A program made the position numbers and the translations under genes. The notes beneath the pieces are model-generated. The model was not told the DNA's origin, made no database searches, and saw only the letters and a list, made by a program, of their open reading frames with translations. Of a DNA stretch of 64,000 nucleotides, positions 36,067-45,297 are shown piece after piece. This DNA comes from Streptomyces sp. NBC_00425 (GTDB lineage Bacteria > Actinomycetota > Actinomycetes > Streptomycetales > Streptomycetaceae): NCBI RefSeq assembly GCF_036030735.1, contig NZ_CP107928.1, positions 4,650,001-4,714,000 on the forward strand. Direction: 5' to 3'. The first letter of the stretch is position 1, and every line of letters starts with the position of its first letter.

Positions 36067-36465
36067 GGCGGCCGTCGGGGAGGAGTCCTTGAGGAACTGC
36101 GAGCAGCGCTCGTACTCCTCCTGCTCGCCGATCGCCTGCGCCGCACGCGCGAGGGCGTGCAGGGCCCGCAGGAAGCCACGGTTCGGCTCGTGCTCCCAGG
36201 GCACCGGTCCGTGCCCCTTCCAGCCACTGCGCCGCAGGCTGTCGAGGCCGCGGTGGTACCCCGTACGGGCGTACGCGTACGACTCCACCACACTGCCCCG
36301 CTCGAACGCGTCGTCGGCGAGCCGGGCCCAGGCCAGCGAGGACGTCGGGTACTTCGCGGCGACGTCGGCGGGCGCCGTCCCGTTCGCGAGGAGCTCGCGC
36401 GGCTCGGGGTCGTCGGGCAGGTGGGTCGGGGGCGGTCCCCCGAGGAGGTTCTCGTGAATCGACAT
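36052..36465 (-). CDS. DUF3151 protein
   Basis: 137-residue cytoplasmic protein matching the actinobacterial DUF3151 family (PRELLANGTAPADVAAKYPTS, WARLADDAFERGSVVESYAYARTGYHRGLD, WEHEPNRGFLRAL). The central part looks like a short helical repeat. ATG 36465 follows GGAG. Function unknown. It is commonly near fba in actinobacteria, as here. Confidence 0.85.
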   Translation of the reverse strand: MSIHENLLGGPPPTHLPDDPEPRELLANGTAPADVAAKYPTSSLAWARLADDAFERGSVVESYAYARTGYHRGLDSLRRSGWKGHGPVPWEHEPNRGFLRALHALARAAQAIGEQEEYERCSQFLKDSSPTAAQTLG

Positions 36466-36526
36466 GGCTCCAGTCTCCTCCACTCCCCGCCCCGCGCCAG
36501 ACGCCCGTGCGCCGCGCCGGTGCCCC

Positions 36527-37993
36527 CTACCCCAGTCGCTTGCGCGCCCGTTGTCCCTCCAGCGGCGGGGCCAGGACGCTGCCGTGCGTCCTGCACTCCG
36601 GCCTGCGGCAGTCCGGCGGCGGCCGCCGCACGGTGAGGAACGCCGTCAGCGAACCCGCGGCCAGCGCCGCCGCGCAGATCACCATCGCCCGCCCGAACGC
36701 CGCGTCGAAGGCGTCCGCCGAGCGGTACGTCTCCGGCCCCATGCCCGTCAGCAGGGGCAGCGCGGCGACCGCGACCAGGCCCGCCGCCCGCGCCGCCGCG
36801 TTGTTGACGCCGCTGGCCAGGCCGGCCCTGCTCACGTCCACCGAGGCCAGGACGGTCGCGGTCAGCGGGGCGACCAGCATCACCATGCCCAGGCCCAGGA
36901 CGAGCACGGCGGGCAGCACGTCCCCGACATAGGAGGCGTCCGGTCCGACCCGCAGCATCAGCAGCATCCCGGCCGCGCACAGCAGCGGTCCGACGGTGAG
37001 CGGCAGACGCGGCCCGATCCGCTCGGCCAGCTCGCCGGAGCGCGCGGACAGCAGCAGCATCAGCAGGGTCGTCGGCAGCAGCGCCGTGCCGGCGCCGAGG
37101 GCCGACCAGCCCACCACCGTCTGCAGCTGCACCGCCGAGAGGAAGAAGAAGCCGCCGAAGGCCGCGTACACGCACAACGTGACCAGGTTGACGGCGGTGA
37201 ACTGGCGTGAGGCGAAGACGTCCGTCGGCATCATCGGGTCCGGCCGCCGCCGCTCCACGACGACGAAGGCCGCCCCGGCCGCCACCCCGGCGACGCCCGC
37301 CGCCACGACGGCCGCCGAACCGCCGGGGGCCTCGATCAGCGCGTACGTCACCAGTGCGAGGGCGAGCGCCCCGAGCACCGCGCCGAGGACGTCGAACCGA
37401 CCGTGCGCGAGCCGGTCCCGCGACTCGGGGACGTGCCGCAGCGCCACCGGCACGCACACCGCGGCCAGCGGCAGGTTCAGCAGGAACACCCACCGCCAGC
37501 CCGGACCGTCCACCAGCCAGCCGCCCAGGAACGGCCCGACGGCCGCGCCGACGCCCCCGAACCCCGACCACAGCCCCACCGCCCGCCCCCGGTCGTCGGG
37601 GTGGAAGGAGGCCTGGATGAGCGCGAGGGAGCCCGGGGTGAGGAGGGCGCCGCCGACGCCCTGCAGCGCCCGCGCGGCCACCAGCACGCCTGCGCTCGGG
37701 GCCAGCCCGCACAGCAGCGAGGCAGCGGCGAACCACACCACCCCCACCACGAACACCTTGCGCCGTCCGTAACGGTCGCCGAGGGAGCCGCCGAGCAGGA
37801 TCAGCCCGGCCAGCGTCACCATGTACGCGTTGACGGTCCACTGCAGGGCTGCGAGGTCGGCGTCCAGGTCACGGCCGATGCGGGGCAGCGCCACGTTGAC
37901 GACGGTCGAGTCCAGCATGGCCATGCTGGAGCCGAGCACGGTGGTGAGCAGGATCCATCTGCCGCGGGGTGAGGCCAGCCGGACGTCGGGCAT
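36527..37993 (-). CDS. MFS drug exporter, DHA2 (14-TM) type
   Basis: 488 residues with 14 predicted membrane segments. The motifs are SLGDRYGRRK (loop 2-3), LDSTVVNVALP in the first helix (the DHA2 motif D1) and GWRWVFLLNLPL after helix 6. Homologues export antibiotics or biocides by proton antiport. The tail is Cys/Arg-rich (PPPDCRRPECRT). No regulator lies beside it. ATG 37993 is chosen over an upstream in-frame start because it begins the conserved part. Confidence 0.9.
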   Translation of the reverse strand: MPDVRLASPRGRWILLTTVLGSSMAMLDSTVVNVALPRIGRDLDADLAALQWTVNAYMVTLAGLILLGGSLGDRYGRRKVFVVGVVWFAAASLLCGLAPSAGVLVAARALQGVGGALLTPGSLALIQASFHPDDRGRAVGLWSGFGGVGAAVGPFLGGWLVDGPGWRWVFLLNLPLAAVCVPVALRHVPESRDRLAHGRFDVLGAVLGALALALVTYALIEAPGGSAAVVAAGVAGVAAGAAFVVVERRRPDPMMPTDVFASRQFTAVNLVTLCVYAAFGGFFFLSAVQLQTVVGWSALGAGTALLPTTLLMLLLSARSGELAERIGPRLPLTVGPLLCAAGMLLMLRVGPDASYVGDVLPAVLVLGLGMVMLVAPLTATVLASVDVSRAGLASGVNNAAARAAGLVAVAALPLLTGMGPETYRSADAFDAAFGRAMVICAAALAAGSLTAFLTVRRPPPDCRRPECRTHGSVLAPPLEGQRARKRLG

Positions 37994-38066
37994 GCCCCCA
38001 GGTATACAGCGAGCCCGGCGTGTCAGACAGCATGCTGACGAACGCCGGGCCCGGTGCACTGCGAGT

Positions 38067-38093
38067 CCGTGCGGCCCCGAGGGGACCGCACGG
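38067..38093 (-). terminator. fba terminator hairpin
   Basis: CCGTGCGGCCCC (38067-38078) pairs with GGGGACCGCACGG (38081-38093) with one bulged A and a two-base loop. It is four bases past the fba stop codon on the minus strand. Confidence 0.75.
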
Positions 38094-38096
38094 GGG

Positions 38097-39128
38097 TTAC
38101 TTGATCTTCTGGCCCGCGGAGCGCAGGTGCTGCGTGGCCTCGACGACGCGCGCGGCCATGCCCGCCTCGGCCAGCTTGCCCCAGGTGCGCGGGTCGTAGG
38201 TCTTCTTGGAGCCGACCTCGCCGTCGACCTTCAGGACGCCGTCGTAGTTCTTGAACATGTGGTCGGCGACCGGACGCGTGAAGGCGTACTGCGTGTCCGT
38301 GTCGAGGTTCATCTTGACGACGCCGTTGTCCAGCGCGGTCGCGATCTCCTCGGCGGTGGAGCCGGAGCCGCCGTGGAAGACGAAGTCGAACGGCTGGGAG
38401 CCGGCCGGCTTGCCGTACTTCGCGGCGACGCCCTCGTTCAGCTCCTTGAGCAGGTCGGGACGGAGCACGACGTTGCCGGGCTTGTACACGCCGTGGACGT
38501 TGCCGAAGGACGCGGCCAGCAGGTAGCGGCCCTTCTCGCCCAGACCGAGCGCCTCGACGGTGCGCACCGCGTCGTCGACCGTCGTGTACAGGGAGTCGTT
38601 GATCTCGTGCGAGACGCCGTCCTCCTCGCCGCCGGTCGGGGTGATCTCCACCTCGAGGATGATCTTCGCGGCGGCGGCGCGGGCGAGCAGCTCCTGCGCG
38701 ATGGCCAGGTTGTCGGCGAGGGTCTCGGCGGAGCCGTCCCACATGTGCGACTGGAACAGCGGGTTGCGGCCCGCCTTCACGCGCTCCTCGGAGACCGCGA
38801 GCAGCGGACGCACGTACCCGTCGAGCTTGTCCTTCGGGCAGTGGTCCGTGTGCAGCGCGACGGTGACCGGGTACTTCTCGGCGACGATGTGCGCGAACTC
38901 GGCGAGGGCCACGGAACCCGTGACCATCTCCTTGCTGTACTGGCCGCCCAGGAACTCGGCGCCGCCCGTGGAGATCTGGATGATGCCGTCGCTCTCCGCC
39001 TCCGCGAAGCCGCGCAGCGCCGCGTGCAGGGTCTGCGTCGAGGTGACGTTGATGGCCGGGTAGGCGAACCTGCCTGCCTTCGCCCGGTCGAGCATCTCGT
39101 TGTAGACCTCGGGGGTTGCGATGGGCAT
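38097..39128 (-). CDS. fba: Class II fructose-bisphosphate aldolase
   Basis: 343-residue zinc-dependent glycolytic aldolase. The zinc ligand motif TDHCPKDKLDG, LEVEITPTGGEEDGV, SFGNVHGVYKPGN and FHGGSGS are all present. It reversibly splits fructose-1,6-bisphosphate in the cytoplasm. It is a single gene with its own terminator and a 170-base leader. Confidence 0.97.
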   Translation of the reverse strand: MPIATPEVYNEMLDRAKAGRFAYPAINVTSTQTLHAALRGFAEAESDGIIQISTGGAEFLGGQYSKEMVTGSVALAEFAHIVAEKYPVTVALHTDHCPKDKLDGYVRPLLAVSEERVKAGRNPLFQSHMWDGSAETLADNLAIAQELLARAAAAKIILEVEITPTGGEEDGVSHEINDSLYTTVDDAVRTVEALGLGEKGRYLLAASFGNVHGVYKPGNVVLRPDLLKELNEGVAAKYGKPAGSQPFDFVFHGGSGSTAEEIATALDNGVVKMNLDTDTQYAFTRPVADHMFKNYDGVLKVDGEVGSKKTYDPRTWGKLAEAGMAARVVEATQHLRSAGQKIK

Positions 39129-39298
39129 CTGTCCGCTCCTTGACTGTGCGGTCGGCGATCTGCGTACTACGGCCCTGACCTAGACCTTGGGGTTCGACGT
39201 CGTCGTCGTCCCCATCTTTCCAGACCTGCGCGAATGGTCCAGGCCCTGTCCACAGGGCGGGTCGGGCACGACCCCTGGGCGGGGTGGGGCGGGGCGGG

Positions 39299-39871
39299 TC
39301 AGTCCAGGCCGAGCTCGTCCTTCGAGAAGGCGAACAGGTACGGCACGCCCGCACCCGCGCGGATCTTCTCGTCCGCTCCGGTCGCCCGGTCCACGATGGT
39401 CGCCACCGCCACCACCTCGGCGCCCGCCTCGCGCACGGCCTCCACAGCGGTCAGCGGCGAACCGCCGGTGGTGGAGGTGTCCTCGACGACCAGGACCCGG
39501 CGGCCCCTGATCTCCGGGCCCTCGACGCGCCGCTGGAGCCCGTGCGCCTTCGCCGCCTTGCGCACGACGAAGGCGTCCAGCCTGCGGCCGCGGGCGGCGG
39601 CCGCGTGCAGCATGGCGCCCGCCACCGGGTCGGCGCCCATGGTCAGACCGCCCACCGCGTCGAAGTCGAGGTCGGCGGTGAGGTCGAGCAGCACCTGCCC
39701 GACCAGCGGGGCGGCCTCCCCGTCGAGGGTGACGCGGCGGAGGTCGACGTAGTAGTCCGCCTCCAGCCCCGACGACAGGGTGACCTTGCCGTGCACCACG
39801 GCCTTGTCCTTGATCAGCTGCAGCAGCGCGCCGCGTGCGCCGGGCGGCGTTGTTCCGTTGACGTCCGTCAT
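39299..39871 (-). CDS. pyrE: Orotate phosphoribosyltransferase
   Basis: 190-residue enzyme transferring phosphoribosyl from PRPP to orotate in pyrimidine synthesis. The PRPP loop VLVVEDTSTTGGSPL and the N-terminal GKVTLSSGLEADYYVDLR motif are typical. Ten bases separate it from the aldose-epimerase gene upstream, so the two probably form an operon. Confidence 0.95.
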   Translation of the reverse strand: MTDVNGTTPPGARGALLQLIKDKAVVHGKVTLSSGLEADYYVDLRRVTLDGEAAPLVGQVLLDLTADLDFDAVGGLTMGADPVAGAMLHAAAARGRRLDAFVVRKAAKAHGLQRRVEGPEIRGRRVLVVEDTSTTGGSPLTAVEAVREAGAEVVAVATIVDRATGADEKIRAGAGVPYLFAFSKDELGLD

Positions 39872-39881
39872 GCCCCTCAGC

Positions 39882-40679
39882 TTAGAGCCGCGACCACGAC
39901 CAGGTCATCGCGGCCTCGAGCGGCTCCAGGGGCGTGACCAGGCGCGGGAGGGTGTTCAGTCCGTTCGGCGGGCCGGTCTGCGGCTCCACGCACACCGCCG
40001 CCTCCTGCTCGTCGTAGACGACGACCCACTTCTCGGGGCTGCCCACCTTCAGCTCCAGCTGTCCGGGCCAGGTGAGGGTGACGTCGACGCCGCCGGGCAT
40101 GCCGAAGCAGTCGTCCCAGGGGCCCGGCTTCGGCGCGACGCGCTCGCCGGTCGGCAGATGGTCCTCGCCGCGCTGTTCCTGCCAGGCCGGGTCGAAGGCG
40201 ACCCGCACGTCCTGGGCGTCCTGGCCGCCCAGGTTGCGGTTGAACCAGGGGTGCCAGCCGATCTGTGCCGGGAAGGAGGAGTCGTAGGTCTCCACGGACA
40301 TCCGGATCGTCAGCGCGTCCTCGGCCAGCGCGAACACCTGGGTGACCAGGCCGGGGTAGGGCCAGGGCGCCACCAGTTCGTACGTCAGCACGACCTCGTC
40401 GGCCATGCGCCGGACGACCTTCCAGGCGCCGTCGCGGGCAGTGCCGTGGATGGCGTTCGGCGCGGCGTTGAGCGGCATCCGGTGGACGGTCGCGCCGTTG
40501 TGGAAGTAGCCGTCGCGGATGCGGCCGCACCAGGGGACCATCGGGAAGCAGCCGAACCGCTCGCCCTGGCGCAGCAGTTCGAGGCCGCCGACGCGCAGCC
40601 CCCCGACCCGGCCGCCGTTGCCCGGCTGCACGGTCGCCTCCGCGTCGCCCGCGGTCAGCGTGATCTCTTCGTCACTCAC
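39882..40679 (-). CDS. Aldose 1-epimerase (galactose mutarotase) family protein
   Basis: 265-residue beta-sandwich protein of the aldose-1-epimerase family. It has the substrate Arg region (MVPWCGRIRDG), the His motifs (NAIHGTARD, IGWHPWF) and the catalytic Glu region (VCVEPQTGPPNGLN). It interconverts sugar anomers or hexose-6-phosphates. GTG 40679 starts it, and it precedes pyrE with ten bases spacing. The exact sugar is unknown. Confidence 0.88.
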   Translation of the reverse strand: MSDEEITLTAGDAEATVQPGNGGRVGGLRVGGLELLRQGERFGCFPMVPWCGRIRDGYFHNGATVHRMPLNAAPNAIHGTARDGAWKVVRRMADEVVLTYELVAPWPYPGLVTQVFALAEDALTIRMSVETYDSSFPAQIGWHPWFNRNLGGQDAQDVRVAFDPAWQEQRGEDHLPTGERVAPKPGPWDDCFGMPGGVDVTLTWPGQLELKVGSPEKWVVVYDEQEAAVCVEPQTGPPNGLNTLPRLVTPLEPLEAAMTWSWSRL

Positions 40680-40794
40680 GGGACGACCCTACTGGGGTGG
40701 CCGGGGCCGCCCGAGGAGCAGGGCCCGTCCACGGACCCGGGCCACGAGCCCGGACCGACCCCAGTGCGCCCGACCGGGACCGGCCCGGCCCGGC

Positions 40795-41676
40795 CTAACC
40801 GCGTCGGCGCAGCGCCCTGCCGACCACGATCGCGGACGCCACGACCAGCGCGGCCGCCGGCGCCGCCCACCGCAGCGCGCTGTTCGGCATGACGGTCTGC
40901 GGGGCGGGGACCGGCGCGTAGCGCCCGCGCGGCGGAGCGTGGTCGACCTCCTCGGCGCTGCGGCCGATCATCGTGCGGCGCGCGTGCGCGGCCTCGGCGG
41001 GCGGCTGTGCGGGTCCCGTCAGGTCCTCGAGCTCCGAGGGGAGCTCAGCCGTCTCGAAGACCGCCGCGGGGACGACGGGTTCGTCGACGTCGTCCGCGGC
41101 GTCCGGATCGGCGACGTCGTCGGGCCCGTCGGCGTCTCGCGCATCGGCGTCTCGCGCATCGGCGTCCGGATCGGCGTCGTCCTGGTGGTCGTCTTGGACG
41201 TCGTCCTGGCGGCCGGTGCCGTCGCTCGTCCCGGATTCGGGCTGCTCGTCCGGTGCGGCCGAGACTCCCAGGTTCGCCGCGAAACGGTTGAGCAGCCTGG
41301 CCACCGCCGAGTCGACCACCTCGGAGGGCAGTTCCGTGACCCGGCCGTCCGCCGAGGCCGTCCCCTCGAAGCGGACTGTGGTGCCCGCGTCGGCCTCCCG
41401 CAGATGAAGGACGAGGCTCAGCTTCACCGACCCGCTGCCGCGGACCTCCGTCCCGTCGCCCTCCACGGCGTAGCCGCCGTTCTCGCGCGGAGAGACGCGT
41501 GCCGTCCCCCGGTACGTGATGGTGTGGCCGCCGATCCGCACCTTCAGCCGGCCCGCGACGGGCTCGGTGCCCGCGTCCTGCTGGAGCCCGGGAACCGCAC
41601 GGGCCACCTGCGCGGGATCGGCGAGGGCCGCCCTCAGTCGCTCGGCCGGAACCGGAACGAACACCTCTTGCTCCAT
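40795..41676 (-). CDS. Membrane-anchored SRPBCC (CoxG-like) protein with Asp-rich linker
   Basis: 293 residues. The N-terminal SRPBCC/START-like domain (about 1-150; MEQEVFVPVPAERLRAALADP, VKLSLVLHLREAD) resembles CoxG ligand-binding folds. A linker with repeated Asp-Ala-Arg units (DADARDADARDAD) follows, and a C-terminal membrane segment (ALRWAAPAAALVVASAIVVG) anchors it with the domain in the cytoplasm. The Asp repeats are mirrored in DNA by GTCTCGCGCATCGGC repeats (41130-41165). Function unknown. Confidence 0.8.
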   Translation of the reverse strand: MEQEVFVPVPAERLRAALADPAQVARAVPGLQQDAGTEPVAGRLKVRIGGHTITYRGTARVSPRENGGYAVEGDGTEVRGSGSVKLSLVLHLREADAGTTVRFEGTASADGRVTELPSEVVDSAVARLLNRFAANLGVSAAPDEQPESGTSDGTGRQDDVQDDHQDDADPDADARDADARDADGPDDVADPDAADDVDEPVVPAAVFETAELPSELEDLTGPAQPPAEAAHARRTMIGRSAEEVDHAPPRGRYAPVPAPQTVMPNSALRWAAPAAALVVASAIVVGRALRRRG

Positions 41677-41921
41677 AAGTCCCGAGCCTACCCACGCAGG
41701 AGGGGAAAGCACCCGGCGAAACCGGATTCGGCCTCCCCCGGGACGGGCGGGTGGTACGCCCCGCACCAGCGGCATCGACGCCCCGAACCCCCTACGGCGA
41801 CCGATGGGCTCACCCTCCGCCGCCGGGTGCCTTCCCGCTTCGCGCAGGGTGCGTTCCCCCTCGTCGCAGCGTGCGCTTCTCACGCACCGGGACGCACCGG
41901 GGCGCGCACCGGGGCGTCGCC

Positions 41922-43562
41922 TCAGTACCGCGGATGCACCAGCGTCGAGGCCGGCACTCCGGCCACCCGGTGCGCCTCGGCCGCCCGGGCGTCGGCGGTC
42001 AGGGCCGCCTGGGTCAGCGTGCGCGGGGGGCGCTCGCGCGCGTCGAGGCGCATCGGCGGTCGGGCGTCCGCGGCGGCCAGCACGAAGCCCCAGTCGCGGG
42101 GAGCCCGGGAGTCGTCGCCGGCGATGCGGTCGGGGCCGCCGGTACGGCCGGTGCCGCGGCCGGCCACCCGGTAGGGGGCGGTGTGCAGGCCGGCCGCGCG
42201 CAGCGTCGCCTCGACCGTCCAGAACACCGGCGGCCGGCCCGCGACCGGCCCGGCGTGCACCACGAGGCGGCCGCCGGGGGCCAGGACGCGGCGGGCGAGG
42301 CCATAGAACTCCTGGGAGTAGAGCTTGGTGCTCGCCGTGATGCCGGGATCGGGCAGATCCGCGACGACCACGTCGTACGTGGCCGCAGGGGCCTCGCGCA
42401 GCCACTGGAAGGAGTCCCCGGCGGCCACGCGGACGCGCGGATCGCCGAAGGCGTGGTCGTTGAGGCTCGACAGGGCCGGGTCGGTGCGGGCCAGCCGGAT
42501 CAGCCCGGGGTCGGGCGCGACGACGTCGACGCGGCGCACGCCGGGACGGCCGAGGGCTTCTCGGGCGGCCAGACCGTCGCCGCCACCGAGGATCAGCACG
42601 CGCGCGTGCGGGCCGCTCATCGCCGGCTGGACGAGGGCCTCGTGGTACCGGCGCTCGTCACGGCCGGCGAAACGGAGGCGGCCGTCCAGATAGAGGTCGA
42701 GGGGGCGGCCGTCGGCGCCGCCGGTCAGCACGATCTCCTGGACGCCCGTCTGCACCGCCACCCGCACGTCGCCCCCGTACACCGCCTGCCTCGCCGCCCG
42801 TTCGAAGTCGTCGACGAGGACGGCGGCGGAGGCGAGGACGCCGAGGACGGCGATGTTGGCGACGAGCAGGAGGCAGCGGGCCCGGCAGGTCAGGTCGCGC
42901 CGGAACAGGCCCAGCACGAGGGCGGCCCCGGCGACCACGTTGACCGCGCCCACCAGCAGGGAGCTCGTCAGCTGGCCGAGGAACGGCAGGAGCAGGAACG
43001 GGAACGCGAGGCCGCCGACCAGCGCGCCCACGTAGTCCGCGGCGAAGAGGTCCGCCACCGCACCGCCCGCGTCCTGCCGCCGGATGCGCTGGATCAGCTC
43101 CATGAGGAGCGGCGCCTCGGCCCCGATGAGCAGGCCGATGGCGAGGGAGAACGCCACGAGGAGGATGCGGGAGCCGTCGGCCCACAGGCCGCCCCAGTCG
43201 CCCGTCCAGGCGAACACCGCGTACAGCGCCATGGCACTGCACCCTCCGACCAGGGCGAGAGCCGCCTCCAGGACGCCGAATCCGGCCGCCGCGAACCGGC
43301 GCAGCCGTTTGGCGACGAGGGAGCCGAGCCCCATCGCGAAGACCATGACCGACAGCACGACGGAGGCCTGGGTGACGGAGTCGCCCATCAAGTAGGAGGC
43401 CAGGGCGACCAGTTCGAGTTCGTAGACGAGACCGCAGGCCGCGCAGACGAAGACGCACGCGAGGACCAGCAGCCGCCCGGTGTCCGGCCGGACGGGGAGC
43501 CGCGCGGGGCCCCTCCAGGGCGGCGGAGCTCCGGGCGGGGCCGGTGCGTACGGTTCGATCAC
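41922..43562 (-). CDS. Membrane spermidine synthase-like protein
   Basis: 546 residues. The N-terminal half has about seven membrane segments ([19 protein letters not shown]) and the C-terminal half is a spermidine-synthase-type methyltransferase fold ([36 protein letters not shown]). The aminopropyltransferase Asp motif is present, although many such membrane fusions are not proven to make polyamines. GTG 43562 start. It is syntenic with a S. coelicolor gene that I recall as SCO3655. Confidence 0.85.
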   Translation of the reverse strand: MIEPYAPAPPGAPPPWRGPARLPVRPDTGRLLVLACVFVCAACGLVYELELVALASYLMGDSVTQASVVLSVMVFAMGLGSLVAKRLRRFAAAGFGVLEAALALVGGCSAMALYAVFAWTGDWGGLWADGSRILLVAFSLAIGLLIGAEAPLLMELIQRIRRQDAGGAVADLFAADYVGALVGGLAFPFLLLPFLGQLTSSLLVGAVNVVAGAALVLGLFRRDLTCRARCLLLVANIAVLGVLASAAVLVDDFERAARQAVYGGDVRVAVQTGVQEIVLTGGADGRPLDLYLDGRLRFAGRDERRYHEALVQPAMSGPHARVLILGGGDGLAAREALGRPGVRRVDVVAPDPGLIRLARTDPALSSLNDHAFGDPRVRVAAGDSFQWLREAPAATYDVVVADLPDPGITASTKLYSQEFYGLARRVLAPGGRLVVHAGPVAGRPPVFWTVEATLRAAGLHTAPYRVAGRGTGRTGGPDRIAGDDSRAPRDWGFVLAAADARPPMRLDARERPPRTLTQAALTADARAAEAHRVAGVPASTLVHPRY

Positions 43563-43735
43563 GACTGCGACGTTACGTCACGGCGTGGCCACCCTTCGTC
43601 ACCCACACGTGTGAAACTCGGGGCGTCCGGGCGGTCACACGTTTGAGTCACCGCCGGACGGGCCGCCGCCGGACGCGGCCGCCGTCACGTCCCACCGCCC
43701 TCGGCCCCCGGGGCTTCGCCACACCGGCCTCGCCC

Positions 43736-43868
43736 CACCGGCACACGCCCCACCGGTCCTCAGCCGGCCGGCATACGCCCCACCGGTCCATGCCTCACCG
43801 GTTCGCGCGCCACCAGTTCACGCGTCACCGGTCCACGCGTCACCGGTCCACGCTCACCGGTTCATGCC
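43736..43868. repeat. Imperfect CACCGGT tandem repeats downstream of DUF2617
   Basis: Seven or eight copies of a 13-15 base unit (CACCGGTCCACGCGT and variants) run from about 43736 to the DUF2617 stop. The whole 43563-43868 gap holds the spermidine-synthase-like promoter near 43563-43650 and these repeats, with no gene that I can support. CACCGGTCC and CGTCACCGG are partly self-complementary. Confidence 0.7.
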
Positions 43869-44405
43869 TCACCCGCCGGACGGGATCTCGGCGCACACCG
43901 GCACGCGCACACCCACCCGCGTTCTCGTCGCCACCAGCTGCCCGTCCTGCGGGTAGGCGTGCCAGGTGCGCCAGTGGACATGGCCCTCGTGGCGCTGGGC
44001 GAGCAGGGCGGTGAACGCGTGCGGGCTGCCGGGGAAGACGCCGACCAGGCCGTGCGGATGCTCGGAGACGAGGGCCAGGAGCTCCTGCGCGCGGCCCGCG
44101 AACTGGCCCGGCGAGAGCTCCTCGACGCGCGCCGCGAACTCGTACTCCCAGCCGCCGACCCGCTTGGCGACGCCCAGCGGGAGCGGGGTGCTGCTGCCGG
44201 GGATACAGGCCACCGTCTCCGAACAACTGGCCTGCTCCTCCTCCAGCAGCACCTGGTGCGACGCACCGAGCAGTCTCAACTGAAGCTTGGCGCCGCTCAG
44301 TTCGAGGTCGAGGGTGGCGAGGGCGGGCAGCGGTTCACGCCCCAGGGCCCAGGCGAGATCGGCCGCGCGCGTGTCGGTGTAGGAGGTGTTCAGGGTCGTG
44401 AGCAT
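43869..44405 (-). CDS. DUF2617 protein
   Basis: 178-residue soluble protein of the actinobacterial DUF2617 family (SYTDTRAADLAWALG, VACIPGSSTPLPLG, VGVFPGSPHAFTAL, HWRTWHAYPQ). No catalytic motif is obvious. ATG 44405. Function unknown. Confidence 0.83.
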   Translation of the reverse strand: MLTTLNTSYTDTRAADLAWALGREPLPALATLDLELSGAKLQLRLLGASHQVLLEEEQASCSETVACIPGSSTPLPLGVAKRVGGWEYEFAARVEELSPGQFAGRAQELLALVSEHPHGLVGVFPGSPHAFTALLAQRHEGHVHWRTWHAYPQDGQLVATRTRVGVRVPVCAEIPSGG

Positions 44406-44783
44406 GGATCGGCTCCGCGGAGACGCAAAGAAAAGGAGGAAAAGGTCCGGCGCACCCCGGTCGACACCGGGAACCGCCCCGGTCAGCCCGGTCTGGGGAG
44501 GTCGTCCGCTCGGGACGTCCGAAGGGTGCGAGGGGCTGCGTCGGTGCTTTAGAGGGAATCATGAAGTGTGGTGCCGCCACAGCGTTTTTACCCAACTTCG
44601 TGGGGTTTCCATCCCTCGGGGGGCTCCACAGCTCAACTGTTCAACCAGGGCGTACGCCCAGGCGGGCCAGGCACATGCCGTTCGCGCCCGCCCCGGGCAC
44701 ATGGTGTGACCGCGGAGCCCGTGGTCGGCCGGGCCCCGCGGTCCGGATGCGGCTCCCCCCGCGGGGAGCTCAGCTGCCCCGTG
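44406..44783. other. Intergenic region, 378 bases
   Basis: Between DUF2617 and the Cys-rich membrane gene. Around 44520-44640 the base composition drops. A short stem TGTGG-TGCCG-CCACA followed by GCGTTTTT lies at 44567-44589. A plus-strand ORF from ATG 44561 exists, but its later part mirrors the Gly/Cys-rich gene, so I do not call it. A small RNA in this patch is possible but unsupported. Confidence 0.35.
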
Positions 44784-45107
44784 TCAGCTGCCTCCGCCGC
44801 ATCCGCCGCCCCCGCCGCAGGACGATCCGCCGCCGCAGGACGAGCTTCCGCCGCAGGACGAGGACGAGCCGCCGCACGAGTGCCCCCCGTGGTGGCCGCC
44901 ATGGTGCCCGCCGGAACCGCCGGAACTGCAGGAGGCGCCGCTCCCGCCGGCCGCGCCGCCCGCCCACCAGCTGCCGGAGCTGCTGGAGGAGCCGCCGCGC
45001 GACCGGCCGCCGCCGCGGGACCGCACGGTACTGCGATTGCGCGCGTTGGCCGCCACGGCCACCACGAACCCGATGACGATCACCGCCAGGACGATGCCGA
45101 AGAACAT
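44784..45107 (-). CDS. Small membrane protein with Gly/Ser/Cys/His-rich tail
   Basis: 107 residues: one N-terminal membrane segment (FFGIVLAVIVIGFVVAVAANA), a basic linker (RNRSTVRSRGGGR) and a tail of Gly, Ser, Cys and His in near-regular pattern (SCGGSSSSCGGSS, GGHHGGHHGGH). ATG 45107 has GGAGG. The tail recalls the C-termini of TIGR04222-type proteins and could bind metal or form disulphides. It is the last chromosomal gene before the integrated element. Confidence 0.7.
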   Translation of the reverse strand: MFFGIVLAVIVIGFVVAVAANARNRSTVRSRGGGRSRGGSSSSSGSWWAGGAAGGSGASCSSGGSGGHHGGHHGGHSCGGSSSSCGGSSSCGGGSSCGGGGGCGGGS

Positions 45108-45218
45108 GGCGTCACCCTCCTTCCCTGTCCCCCGAAGCGGCCCCCCGTGGGCGCCTCGCGCGGCGTCCGAGCGCCGCGTGAACGGGGGATGCCCGCCCCG
45201 GCCGACGGCCAAAGCGGA

Positions 45219-45235
45219 GTTGAGGAACTTCAGAG
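45219..45235 (+). other. attL: Candidate attL core
   Basis: GTTGAGGAACTTCAGAG lies 63 bases outside the int stop codon. It differs from the right copy by one base (T for C at position 12). Matching bases continue a little to the left (C-AAGC). Identity of short core repeats at both ends of an integrase-bearing segment is the hallmark of att sites. Confidence 0.7.
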
Positions 45236-45252
45236 GGTTCTCGCGAGGAAAA

Positions 45253-45288
45253 GGTCCCTGACCTGCACAGAAGGGCAGGTCAGGGGCC
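45253..45288 (-). terminator. int terminator containing a GCAGGTCAG inverted pair
   Basis: GGTCCCTGACCTGC (45253-45266) pairs with GCAGGTCAGGGGCC (45275-45288) with one G-T pair and an eight-base loop. On the minus strand the stem is followed by TTTTCC, so it is a good rho-independent terminator for int. The arms contain CTGACCTGC/GCAGGTCAG, a motif repeated elsewhere in the element. Confidence 0.8.
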
Positions 45289-45297
45289 GTCTGAGTC

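Noticed and set aside
44561..45076. A plus-strand gene opposite the Cys-rich membrane protein
   Set aside because: Its second half is the antisense of the Gly/Ser/Cys-rich gene and highly Arg-rich, typical of a shadow frame.
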